47,645 nucleotides of DNA from Dehalococcoidia bacterium. GTDB taxonomy: Bacteria > Chloroflexota > Dehalococcoidia > Dehalococcoidales > W111. A model generated the notes under the pieces. That model searched no databases. It was not told the origin of the DNA and saw only the letters and a program-made list of their open reading frames with translations. The DNA lies in NCBI GenBank assembly GCA_011191985.1, contig DUEU01000081.1, forward strand, positions 1 to 47,645. Direction: 5' to 3'. The position numbers and the translations under genes are program-made. Positions 34,109-42,191 of this stretch are shown piece after piece (position 1 is the stretch's first letter; every line of letters begins with the position of its first letter).

Positions 34109-35098
34109 TTACCATTACCTCCTTTTTACCGCTCACGTGACCTGCCCCGACAATTTGGCCCAACTTTTAAGTTTGTATTTTCTGCATAATGGCTTAAGGA
34201 GCAGGGGGACGGGATCACAGTATACTATGCGGCCGAACATGATTGTACTCCTTTTGCCATTGGTCAATCAATATCTTTGACTTGGCTGTATTTGTCTGAG
34301 TTAGTGTAGTAGCTCCCACCCTTCTTCGCATAGGAGGGCCTCTTTATCTCTCAAAAACATCATCTCCTCCGGGTGATTACCCACAATTAGTTAAGTTTTC
34401 AAACATAGTCAAAGCCGCGGTTGTTACTTAATTGCTTTCAGATAATAAAGGGCGCTTAATCCCGGGGGTAGAGGATGCAATTGCTTCCTCTGATTTCACC
34501 AAATATCTTTTTATTCAATAATCAAGCTGTAAACACAAAAGCACCTTAACAGTTGAATATGGCAAAGCCCAAACCTGAATGCTTGCCTAGTCTATCGGGC
34601 GGAGTAAATGCCCTAGCCAGTGGTTGGCAGAGCTAGGCCAAGTCTAACAAGGGTAGCCCTATAGTCTACGCAGTAGACGAAAGAACTTCCCCCGCCAGCA
34701 ACTGGCCATTGCCTTAGTCGATTTTCTATGGAGCGATAAAGGTATGGCTATCATGGCGGCAAATTTCCAAATGCCGATTATGCCAGTGACCTGCCTACAT
34801 AAAAGATACTGACCTATTAGACAGTTTTTTTCAAATACCTTGATTCCGCGAATTTGCTTCTGTTAAAATACTGTTCTGAAAGGAAGCCGAGCGGTCGGTT
34901 TAGTCAGCACCTGCCAGCTTGTCTCACGGCCGCTATTACGAGCAGCCGGTCACAGACTCGAATACCCCTGTATAGCTAACCAGCTAGAGCTTTTACTTTT
35001 CCTGAGCGCAATGTAGTGCAAAAGGTCTAGTGGCACCAACAAAAGCCTATAAACTTTTATTGCCAGGAAGAAGTAACAAAGATATGGGAGGAATAATA
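34109..35098. other. 1-kb gene-poor spacer
   Basis: No intact gene is seen. It contains a decayed ORF at 34684-34812 and a possible promoter TTGATT-N18-TAAAAT at 34840-34869 pointing to the GlpA-like gene, which would give a leader of about 220 bases. Base composition is AT-rich and translations are broken by stops in all frames. Confidence 0.4.
34684..34812 (+). pseudogene. possible C-terminal remnant of a solute-binding protein
   Basis: The frame reads QLAIALVDFLWSDKGMAIMA and ANFQMPIMPV before a TGA. This resembles the helix near the end of ABC solute-binding proteins (FVDFLLSDEGQ-like). There is no start or upstream domain in frame. Weak evidence; it could be chance. Confidence 0.25.
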
Positions 35099-36628
35099 AT
35101 GGTAAAGCAGCGGGAAGCTGATGTCGTTATTATCGGCGCCGGTATCACCGGCACAACCATAGCGCGAGAGCTTTCGCGGTACAAAGTGGATGCCGTCGTG
35201 GTCGAAAAAGGTGGAGGTGAAGGCATCCAAGCACAAACCAAAGCTTCTGGCGGAATGGTCTACACCGGCTTCGCAATGCTCATGTCCTTTGTTCTAAAAA
35301 GCATAATGGCACCCGATGCTCCTCTTTATGACCCTGATAGCCAGAAGACCAAGTGGTTAGAGCAGGGTTTTGACATGGCATCTCAGCGATTTGAAGAGTT
35401 GGATGTTAGACATCGTAAACTAGTAACTTTAACGCCAGCTCTCAATAAAGAGGAAGTTAAAATTCTGGAGTCTCTGGTGAAGACCGCCGAGGGTATCGGT
35501 GTTAGGTATGCGACGCCAAGATGGGCAGACAGAAGAACGTGCCTTGAAATGGAGCCGCATCTGACGAAGGATGTCGTTGCCGGTTTGTACAGCGAGGGAG
35601 ACATGATGCAGGTCTCCCCTTACGAGTTAGCCATAGCCCAAGCCGAAAATGCCAGGCAAAATGGTATCAGGTTCATGTCGAGCGCCGAGGTTACCGGCGT
35701 GCTCCAGAAAAACGGGTACCAGATAGTAGAAACCAGCCAGGGCCCGATCAAGACACGTTTCGTCGTCAACGCGGCCGGGATGCTTGCCGACGTGGTGGCC
35801 GACATGGGCGGGGCGCGCGACTGGGATCTTACCTTCGCCAGAAATTTGATTATAGTTACAGACAGGCGCGCTGGCGGATTATTCCACACCTTTCTCAGCC
35901 GACCACCGGTCCCGGGCAAGGCACCCATCGGCGTTCCTACACTGGACGGCAACTTAATGCTAAGCCCAGGGGTATACAGCATACCCCGTGATAGATATGA
36001 TATGGGAGCCTACCCCGGCGAGGCTATGCAGAACCTCCTTGTGGCGAAAAGGTACATACCTGAGTTATCAGAAAAAGATGTAATCCATACTTTTGTGGGT
36101 ATGCGCGTTTTCAATGCTCGAGATCCAGAGGAGAACATTATTGAACCCTGCAGTACCAATCCACGGTTCATAAACGTAGCCGTCAGGTTACCTGGCATAG
36201 CGTCTTCCCTGCCCATAGCCAGATACGTAGTGGGGCTGCTTGGCGATGCCGGCCTGGAACTGACCACCAAGTCAGACTTCAACCCCTTTCGTGAGGCGAT
36301 ACCTCGCTTCCGTGAACTTTCGGAAAGCGAACGCAGCAGTCTTATTAACAAAGATTCTCGCTACGGCCACGTTGTCTGTCGCTGCGAGACGATAACCGAG
36401 GGCGAAATAGTGGAAGCGATCAAACGGGGGGCCAGAACAGTAGCCGGCGTCAAGTACATGACCAGGGCCGGTATGGGACGCTGCCAGGGAGGTTTCTGTG
36501 GTCCGCGCGTGGTCAATATCCTGGCTAGGGAGTTGAATATTCCGGCTACACAAATAATGGATTCAGGTTCGGGCTCACCAGTTGTGCCCTTCGTGAATAA
36601 GGGACTATTGCGGGTAAGTAACTTGTAA
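35099..36628 (+). CDS. GlpA-like FAD-dependent oxidoreductase with BFD-type [2Fe-2S] domain
   Basis: The 509-residue protein begins with a FAD fold, ADVVIIGAGITGTTIAREL, of the DAO family (glycerol-3-phosphate or 2-hydroxyglutarate dehydrogenase type). The C-terminal 90 residues form a Fer2_BFD domain: CRCETITEGEIVEAIKRGA and GRCQGGFCG, with cysteines near 426, 428, 462 and 467. This is the arrangement of anaerobic glycerol-3-phosphate dehydrogenase GlpA. No glpB or glpC is next to it, so the substrate may be another hydroxy-acid or amino compound. ATG 35099 follows GGGAGG by 8 bases; a longer frame from 35030 is less likely. Confidence 0.9.
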   Translation: MVKQREADVVIIGAGITGTTIARELSRYKVDAVVVEKGGGEGIQAQTKASGGMVYTGFAMLMSFVLKSIMAPDAPLYDPDSQKTKWLEQGFDMASQRFEELDVRHRKLVTLTPALNKEEVKILESLVKTAEGIGVRYATPRWADRRTCLEMEPHLTKDVVAGLYSEGDMMQVSPYELAIAQAENARQNGIRFMSSAEVTGVLQKNGYQIVETSQGPIKTRFVVNAAGMLADVVADMGGARDWDLTFARNLIIVTDRRAGGLFHTFLSRPPVPGKAPIGVPTLDGNLMLSPGVYSIPRDRYDMGAYPGEAMQNLLVAKRYIPELSEKDVIHTFVGMRVFNARDPEENIIEPCSTNPRFINVAVRLPGIASSLPIARYVVGLLGDAGLELTTKSDFNPFREAIPRFRELSESERSSLINKDSRYGHVVCRCETITEGEIVEAIKRGARTVAGVKYMTRAGMGRCQGGFCGPRVVNILARELNIPATQIMDSGSGSPVVPFVNKGLLRVSNL

Positions 36629-36637
36629 GAGAAGTAC

Positions 36638-36663
36638 GCTTCAGCTCACCTTTGAGCTGAAGC
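36638..36663. terminator. bidirectional terminator-like hairpin
   Basis: GCTTCAGCTCA and TGAGCTGAAGC form a perfect 11-base stem with a 4-base loop between the converging stops of the GlpA-like gene (36628) and the 7TM gene (36676). T-runs are poor, but position and stem strength fit a shared terminator. Confidence 0.55.
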
Positions 36664-36675
36664 CCTGGCAGGCTT

Positions 36676-37629
36676 TTAGAACTCAACCGTTTTCTTGGCA
36701 AATAGACGTTCAATTGCACGCTCTATCTTTTGCCGAACCGGCATGAGTATGGCAATAGCCACGGCTATGGATATCATGTGAATAAATATGGAGTGCTCGC
36801 CGAAGAATTCCCCGACATAGCTAGCCAGCAGGTGCTCGGAGAAGCTGAAGACAAAGACGATAATCGCCAGGAATATTGAATACAGGGTTGTCTTCTTTAC
36901 AACGACGGTAATGTCAAACAGGCGCTCTTTGACGATGGCTATCCCGATTAATGCCCCGAAAGCGGCGATGAGCAGTGTGCGGATTGGATATATTAGCCAG
37001 CTAACTTCGAGCTGGGTGGGCATGATTAATATTGACAGGAAAAGACAGGATATTGCCAGAAAGCTGATAAGGATGTACTGCATGTGGCGCCGGGCTAAAG
37101 GTGATGTTTCCCGCCGGCGGGCGCGGAACAGGAACCAGCATGCCGACCAGATAAAAACGAGGAGGACGCCTATAAAGCCTATGTGAGAAATAGGTCCCAT
37201 AGCCCCGCCGGAGAACGCTAAATAAGTGCCCCAGTCAGCGCGGATAAACTCCGTTGGCCCAAACCCAAAAATCAGGCCAGAGGCGGTAATAATAGTGATA
37301 ATTGCCGTATAAGCCCAGGCAAAAACTAAGGACTTCTTTCTCGGCTGGTTGAGATAACGGCAGGTAAAGTGGTATATACAGGGGACACTTAAGAATACAG
37401 CTGTCAGGTTTACCGAGAAATAGACAGTTAGCTCGTCAGGGTGGCTGTTTCTAATAATAAGGAGAAATATACTGAGGCTCGATATAGCATAGGCGGCTAG
37501 GACGGCGGCAAAAAGGTAATGATAGTTCTGCCTCCCCCGTGACAGGACCAGAAACAGCGCTCCGCCGTTAGCGAGAAAGGCGATGCCGGTAAGTATAGTG
37601 GAGACCAGAAGATAAGTAAACTGCAACAA
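36676..37629 (-). CDS. 7TM sensor-like membrane protein without kinase domain
   Basis: The 317-residue protein has about nine hydrophobic segments. It resembles the N-terminal 7TM module of membrane histidine kinases, including the linker KERLFDITVVVKKTTLYSIF and the ending MPVRQKIERAIERLF. In sensor kinases such a segment leads into a GAF or kinase domain, but here the frame stops after KKTVEF. It may be a sensor that works with a separate partner, or a truncated kinase. Function is not predictable. Confidence 0.75.
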   Translation of the reverse strand: MLQFTYLLVSTILTGIAFLANGGALFLVLSRGRQNYHYLFAAVLAAYAISSLSIFLLIIRNSHPDELTVYFSVNLTAVFLSVPCIYHFTCRYLNQPRKKSLVFAWAYTAIITIITASGLIFGFGPTEFIRADWGTYLAFSGGAMGPISHIGFIGVLLVFIWSACWFLFRARRRETSPLARRHMQYILISFLAISCLFLSILIMPTQLEVSWLIYPIRTLLIAAFGALIGIAIVKERLFDITVVVKKTTLYSIFLAIIVFVFSFSEHLLASYVGEFFGEHSIFIHMISIAVAIAILMPVRQKIERAIERLFAKKTVEF

Positions 37630-37803
37630 GCCTCCTTACCCAAGTTATAAATAGAGTAAAATGATATATTAGTTGTCAGCTCACATATGAATTACTGTGG
37701 CTATGTTAGGTTATTGGAAGGCTTGCTGTCAATCCCGTCAACGCAGCCCGCATAAATTCACCGCAGCGAGCCGATGGAGAGGCTCAATGCCTAGTGTTGA
37801 AAG

Positions 37804-37876
37804 TGGAGATAGGGGGATTCGAACCCCCGACCTCCGCGATGCGAACGCGGCGCTCTCCCAGCTGAGCTATATCCCC
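37804..37876 (-). tRNA. tRNA-Ala (anticodon CGC)
   Basis: The 73-base cloverleaf folds fully: acceptor GGGGATA/TATCTCC, D-arm GCTC/GAGC, anticodon stem CCGCG/CGCGG with loop TTCGCAT, T-arm GGGGG-TTCGAAT-CCCCC, discriminator A. The G3-U70 wobble pair, the identity mark for alanine, is present. CCA is not encoded. It decodes GCG. It has its own promoter. Confidence 0.97.
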
Positions 37877-37886
37877 AGACTATGAA

Positions 37887-37915
37887 ATTATAGCATACCG
37901 AAAGCTGTTTATTAA
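37887..37915 (-). promoter_or_regulatory. promoter of tRNA-Ala
   Basis: The minus strand reads TTAATA, 17 bases, TATAAT with TGC directly before the -10 (extended -10). The -10 ends 10 bases upstream of the tRNA 5' end. Confidence 0.6.
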
Positions 37916-37927
37916 GTACCGATTAAT

Positions 37928-37956
37928 TTGTCAGCCAGCACCGATGTTGCTATACT
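37928..37956 (+). promoter_or_regulatory. promoter of gatB
   Basis: TTGTCA, 17 bases, TATACT with TGC before the -10; both boxes match 5 of 6. It lies 25 bases before the chosen gatB start and is divergent from the tRNA-Ala promoter. It overlaps an in-frame upstream extension of gatB, which argues for the start at 37982. Confidence 0.65.
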
Positions 37957-37981
37957 AAATAGGCCGAGTGGTGGCCAGTTT

Positions 37982-39439
37982 ATGAACTACGAGACGGTTA
38001 TCGGGCTGGAGGTGCATGCCCAACTGCTCACCAGGAGTAAGATGTTCTGTCGTTGCAGCGCTGATTATGCCGGTGCTGCGCCCAATACGCATGTCTGCCC
38101 GGTGTGTTTGGGGATGCCCGGGGTGCTACCGGTGATAAACCGGCAGGCGATTAAATATACCATAATGACAGCGCTGGCCCTGAACTGTACTATCCCGGGA
38201 TATACCAAGTTTGACCGGAAGAACTATCCCTATCCCGACCTGATGAAGGGCTATCAGATATCCCAGTACGATGCGCCAATTGGGCAGGGTGGTTATTTGA
38301 CTCTGGAAATCGATGGCAAGCCGAAAAGAGTGGGCATAACCCGTGTTCACCTTGAAGAGGATGTTGCCAAACTGCTTCATCGCACTGCTGCCGGCGACGG
38401 GTCCTACAGCTTGGTGGACGTTAACCGCTCCGGGGTGCCACTTATGGAGATAGTCGGCGAGCCGGATATAAGTTCTGCCGAGGAGGCCCGGCAGTACTTG
38501 GTCAAGCTGCACGGTATCCTCCAGTACCTTGGCGTGTCTACCGGCAACATGGAGGAAGGGAGCTTCCGCTGTGACGCCAACATCAGTATCCGCCCTGAGG
38601 GTAGCACTGAGACGCTGGCCAAGGTAGAGGTCAAGAACATGAACAGCTTCCGGGCGGTCTACCGGGCACTGGAGTACGAAGCGAAACGGCAGCGGCAGCG
38701 GGCCGAAGAGGGGAAGCGGCTGGTTCAGGAGACAAGGGGCTGGGTGGAGGAGGCGGGTAAGACCGTTTCCCAGCGCAGCAAGGAGTATGCCCACGACTAC
38801 CGCTACTTCCCTGAGCCGGACCTGCCCCCGCTGGTGCTGAGTAAGGAGTGGGTGGAGGAAATTAGGTCGCAACTCCCCGAATTACCTGATGCCAGACGGG
38901 AAAGGTTTATCAGTGAGTACAAACTACCGTTATACGATGCCGGCCTGCTTGTCGCCTCCAATGCGATGGCTGAATACTTTGAAGATGTTCTCAAAGTAAA
39001 CGACCAGCTGTCGGCTAAAGAGGTGAGCAAGTGGATTCTGGGCGAGGTCAGCCGCATAATGAATGCCGACAATATTGAGATTGAGCAGTATAGAGAAAGG
39101 GTTGGTCCGGAGCGACTGTCCAAGCTAATACAAATCACCCAGAGTAATACTATTAACGTCGCCACGGCCAAGTCCGTGCTGGAGGAGATTTACCAGACTG
39201 GTAAAGAGCCTGATGAGATTATCAAGGAGCGGGGGCTGAGCCAGATAAGTGATAACGAGGTGATAGCGGCGGAGGTCATCAGGGCGATAGATAACAATAG
39301 CCAGGCGGTGGCCGATTATAAGGCCGGTAAGGCAACGGCGCTGAAGTTCCTCGTCGGTCAGGTGATGAAAGCCACCCGGGGTCGGGCCAATCCGAACCTG
39401 GTAAACGAGCTGCTGAAAAAGAGGCTTGAGGAAGGTTAA
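37982..39439 (+). CDS. gatB: aspartyl/glutamyl-tRNA amidotransferase subunit B
   Basis: The 485-residue GatB transfers ammonia to Glu-tRNA(Gln) or Asp-tRNA(Asn) in the GatCAB complex. Signatures seen: [20 protein letters not shown], then [61 protein letters not shown] and VEVKNMNSF. The C-terminal YqeY-like domain ends [16 protein letters not shown]. The zinc cysteines (CRCSADY, CPVC) are present. gatA and gatC are not in the window. Confidence 0.97.
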   Translation: MNYETVIGLEVHAQLLTRSKMFCRCSADYAGAAPNTHVCPVCLGMPGVLPVINRQAIKYTIMTALALNCTIPGYTKFDRKNYPYPDLMKGYQISQYDAPIGQGGYLTLEIDGKPKRVGITRVHLEEDVAKLLHRTAAGDGSYSLVDVNRSGVPLMEIVGEPDISSAEEARQYLVKLHGILQYLGVSTGNMEEGSFRCDANISIRPEGSTETLAKVEVKNMNSFRAVYRALEYEAKRQRQRAEEGKRLVQETRGWVEEAGKTVSQRSKEYAHDYRYFPEPDLPPLVLSKEWVEEIRSQLPELPDARRERFISEYKLPLYDAGLLVASNAMAEYFEDVLKVNDQLSAKEVSKWILGEVSRIMNADNIEIEQYRERVGPERLSKLIQITQSNTINVATAKSVLEEIYQTGKEPDEIIKERGLSQISDNEVIAAEVIRAIDNNSQAVADYKAGKATALKFLVGQVMKATRGRANPNLVNELLKKRLEEG

Positions 39440-39440
39440 A

Positions 39441-39659
39441 ATGGATATCTACTTAAATGTGGTGCAGATAGTGATATCGGTAGCGTTGATACTGGCCATT
39501 CTGGTGCAGGTGCGGGGTGGTGGTCTGGGAGGTATCTTTGGCCAGGCGGACAGTGTCTATCGCAGTCGGCGGGGTGTGGAAAAAACGCTGTACCGCCTGA
39601 CTATTGTCCTGGTGGCCCTGTTCGTTGCCGTTTCGCTGGCGACTCTTATGATTATATAA
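39441..39659 (+). CDS. secG: preprotein translocase subunit SecG
   Basis: The 72-residue protein has two helices (about 5-24 and 52-71) around the conserved loop VQVRGGGLGGIFGQADSVYR. SecG assists SecYE in protein export. It begins one base after the gatB stop, with GAGGAAGG before the ATG, so both genes share a transcript. Confidence 0.95.
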   Translation: MDIYLNVVQIVISVALILAILVQVRGGGLGGIFGQADSVYRSRRGVEKTLYRLTIVLVALFVAVSLATLMII

Positions 39660-39683
39660 CTGATAGGCGGTGGTAAGGTTGGT

Positions 39684-40532
39684 ATGGCTGGCATAATAAC
39701 CATAACTACTGATTTTGGCTTGAGTGACGGCTATGTGGCCGCAATGAAGGGGGCAATACTTGATATCAACCCGGAAGTGAATGTGGTTGATATCTGCCAT
39801 AATATCAAGCCCCAGAATATCTCTCAGGCAGCCTTCGTCTTGAGTACCGCCTACCTTTTTTTCCCCAAGAAGACAATCCACCTGGTGGTGGTTGACCCCG
39901 GCGTCGGCACGGAACGGCAGGCCATTATCTTGAGGACGCCCCTGGCCGATTTTGTGGCCCCGGATAACGGCGTTTTGAGCTATGTTATTGAGCATTTTAC
40001 CGGCCAGCCGGTAACCGATGATAGCGATGTCCGGCAGACAAAGGTCCGGCCGGAGGTAGAGGCAGTGGTCCTCACCGAGCCCCGGTTTTGGCGGACGCCG
40101 GTCAGTCCTACCTTCCATGGCCGGGACATCTTTGCGCCGGTGGCAGCCTTCTTGTCCCTGGGATTTCCCCCCATTAACTTTGGCAAGGCAATAACCTCGG
40201 TCACCATGCTGCCGCTGCCCCGCCCCCATCAGGCATTGGATGGCTCGGTTCTGGGGCACGTTCTCCACATCGATGGCTTTGGTAACCTGATTACCGATAT
40301 CCGGGGCGACGACCTGCCGGAGACGGCGGGGCCGCTGAATATTGAGATTGGCCGTCATGCCATCTCGGGGCTGAGCCGCACATATGCCGAGGGCAAGGGT
40401 CTGCTGGCCCTTATCGGTAGCAGCGGGTATCTGGAGATATCCCTTAAAGGGGGCAGTGCCCATGCCTTTCTGGAGGTGGAGGTAGGCGGCGAGATAAGGG
40501 TGAAAAAGGTGCCCGGCCGTAGCCAGGAATAA
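39684..40532 (+). CDS. SAM hydroxide adenosyltransferase (DUF62/SAM hydrolase) family protein
   Basis: The 282-residue protein has TITTDFGLSDGYVAAMKGA with the active-site Asp, then DPGVGTERQAI, APDNGVLSYVI and HIDGFGNLITDI. Members split S-adenosylmethionine into adenosine and methionine with water; halide-using relatives are fluorinases and chlorinases. Without a halogenase-type insertion visible, hydrolase is the likelier role. It sits 24 bases after secG and 5 before menA. Confidence 0.93.
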   Translation: MAGIITITTDFGLSDGYVAAMKGAILDINPEVNVVDICHNIKPQNISQAAFVLSTAYLFFPKKTIHLVVVDPGVGTERQAIILRTPLADFVAPDNGVLSYVIEHFTGQPVTDDSDVRQTKVRPEVEAVVLTEPRFWRTPVSPTFHGRDIFAPVAAFLSLGFPPINFGKAITSVTMLPLPRPHQALDGSVLGHVLHIDGFGNLITDIRGDDLPETAGPLNIEIGRHAISGLSRTYAEGKGLLALIGSSGYLEISLKGGSAHAFLEVEVGGEIRVKKVPGRSQE

Positions 40533-40537
40533 CATTA

Positions 40538-41428
40538 ATGAAGTTGAAGATATGGTTTTTGGAGACGCGGCCGCAGTTCCTGTTGCTTTCTGTGGTGCTG
40601 GCCTTTCTGGGGGCCGCTATCGCCTGGTATGATGGTGCCTTTCACCTCGGCCATGCTGTTCTGGCCTTCGTGGGTCTCCTGCTGGCCCACATTAGCGTCA
40701 ACGTTCTTAACGATTACTTTGACTACCGCAGCGGGATAGACCTGAATACCAAACGGACACCCTTCAGTGGCGGCAGCGGCATCCTGCCGGCATCGCTGCT
40801 GTCGCCCAAGCAGGTCTTGTGGCTAGGGCTGGGCGCTCTAATACTGGCCGTACCGATAGGTGTCTATTTCGTGGTTATCAAGGGTTGGCTCCTGCTGCCG
40901 TTACTGGTGGTGGCGGCCGCGTGTATCCTTCTCTATACCCCGTTCATACTCCGGGTGAAGTGGCCCGAGTGGTCGCCTGGCCTGGGCATGGGGACGCTGC
41001 CGGTTCTCGGGGCCTATTTCGTTCAGACTGGTGAGTATACCTGGCCGGCGGTTATTGCCGCCATACCCTCCGGTATTCTGGTGCATAACCTGCTTCTCCT
41101 GAATGAGTTTCCGGATACCGAGGCCGACCGCCAGGCAGGCCGCCGGACTCTGCCGATTACCATGGGCAGAGAGAAGGCTGGTATTGTCTACTCGGTCCTC
41201 ACGGTAATAGTTTATCTCTGGATAGTCGTCGCGGCTGTTCTCACTATCATGCCGTGGTGGTCCTTAATCGCCCTGGCCACGATTCCCTTCGCTGTCAGGG
41301 CAATCAAGGGTGCCCGGCGGCCCCAGGAGATGGACCGGTTGGTGCCGGCGATGGCTGATAACGTAATGGTTATACTAATAACCCAGTTGCTGCTCGGCAT
41401 CGGTTACATTCTGGGCGGGATTTTCTGA
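40538..41428 (+). CDS. menA: 1,4-dihydroxy-2-naphthoate polyprenyltransferase-like UbiA family protein
   Basis: The 296-residue membrane protein has about eight to nine helices and the two Asp-rich loops of the UbiA family, NDYFDYRSGID and DTEADRQAGRRTLP. It joins a prenyl tail to a naphthoate ring. Because the menG-type methyltransferase follows 4 bases later, the menaquinone function is likely. Other men genes are not in the window. Confidence 0.92.
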   Translation: MKLKIWFLETRPQFLLLSVVLAFLGAAIAWYDGAFHLGHAVLAFVGLLLAHISVNVLNDYFDYRSGIDLNTKRTPFSGGSGILPASLLSPKQVLWLGLGALILAVPIGVYFVVIKGWLLLPLLVVAAACILLYTPFILRVKWPEWSPGLGMGTLPVLGAYFVQTGEYTWPAVIAAIPSGILVHNLLLLNEFPDTEADRQAGRRTLPITMGREKAGIVYSVLTVIVYLWIVVAAVLTIMPWWSLIALATIPFAVRAIKGARRPQEMDRLVPAMADNVMVILITQLLLGIGYILGGIF

Positions 41429-41432
41429 GGAT

Positions 41433-42173
41433 ATGGCCGCTATGATTGGTCGTGCCCACCGGGCGGTCCCGGGCCGTCCCCTTCATGATATGTTTACCGC
41501 GGTGCCGCCGCGCTATGACCTGATTAACCGTATCGTGACCTGGGGTCTGGACAGGAAGTGGCGTCGCCGCGCTGCCAGAGAGTGCCTGGCCTCGTGGCCG
41601 GAGAGGGTGCTTGACCTGTGCTGCGGTACCGGAGACCTGGAGATAGAGCTGGCCCGTCAGGCAAAGAACCGTCTGGCACTGGCCGGTATTGATTACAGCC
41701 GTCCCATGCTGGCGTTGGCCGCCAGAAAGGCCGGGACGTTGGTTCCGGGGGGTAGCCTCTCGCTTATCTCTGGCAATGCCGCCAGCCTCCCCTTTCCTGA
41801 TGGCTCCCTTGACTGTGTTGGAATATCCTTTGCCTTTCGCAACCTGACCTATAAGAACCCGCTGATGCAGCGGCACCTGGCCGAGGTGCTGAGAGTGCTG
41901 CGGGCCGGTGGCAAATTCGTCATCGTGGAGACGAGCCAGCCGGAGAATAAACTGGTACGGAAGCTGTACCACCGGTATTTACACTGGTTCGTCTACCCGG
42001 TCGGTTATCTGCTGTCCGGTAATAGGGGCGCCTATCATTACTTTGCCGAGTCGGCGGCCCATTTTTATGCTACTGATGAACTCAGGGGGGTGCTGATTGA
42101 GGCCGGATTCAGTGAAGTGTCTATTCAGCCCATTCTGTTCGGGGCAGTGGCAATTCATCGGGCGATTAAATGA
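41433..42173 (+). CDS. menG: demethylmenaquinone methyltransferase (UbiE/MenG family)
   Basis: The 246-residue SAM methyltransferase has YDLINRIVTWGLDRKWRRR, the SAM loop LDLCCGTGDLEIELA, FAFRNLTYKNPLMQ and VLRVLRAGGKFVIVETSQP, all UbiE signatures. It carries out the last methylation of menaquinone. It follows menA closely and likely shares its transcript. Confidence 0.94.
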   Translation: MAAMIGRAHRAVPGRPLHDMFTAVPPRYDLINRIVTWGLDRKWRRRAARECLASWPERVLDLCCGTGDLEIELARQAKNRLALAGIDYSRPMLALAARKAGTLVPGGSLSLISGNAASLPFPDGSLDCVGISFAFRNLTYKNPLMQRHLAEVLRVLRAGGKFVIVETSQPENKLVRKLYHRYLHWFVYPVGYLLSGNRGAYHYFAESAAHFYATDELRGVLIEAGFSEVSIQPILFGAVAIHRAIK

Positions 42174-42191
42174 GAAAGAGAGTTAGTTGGC

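Noticed and set aside
34883-34973. tRNA-Leu/Ser-like words (GCCGAGCGGTC and GACTCGAATACCCC) 90 bases apart
   Set aside because: Acceptor and T-arm stems do not pair, so no working tRNA; similarity is too weak to call a remnant.
38126-38872. 248-codon minus-strand ORF opposite gatB
   Set aside because: Antisense to gatB signature motifs; no ribosome binding site and no protein motifs.
39453-40535. 360-codon minus-strand ORF opposite secG and the SAM hydrolase gene
   Set aside because: Shadow of GC-rich codon use; the plus-strand genes carry full family motifs and a ribosome binding site.
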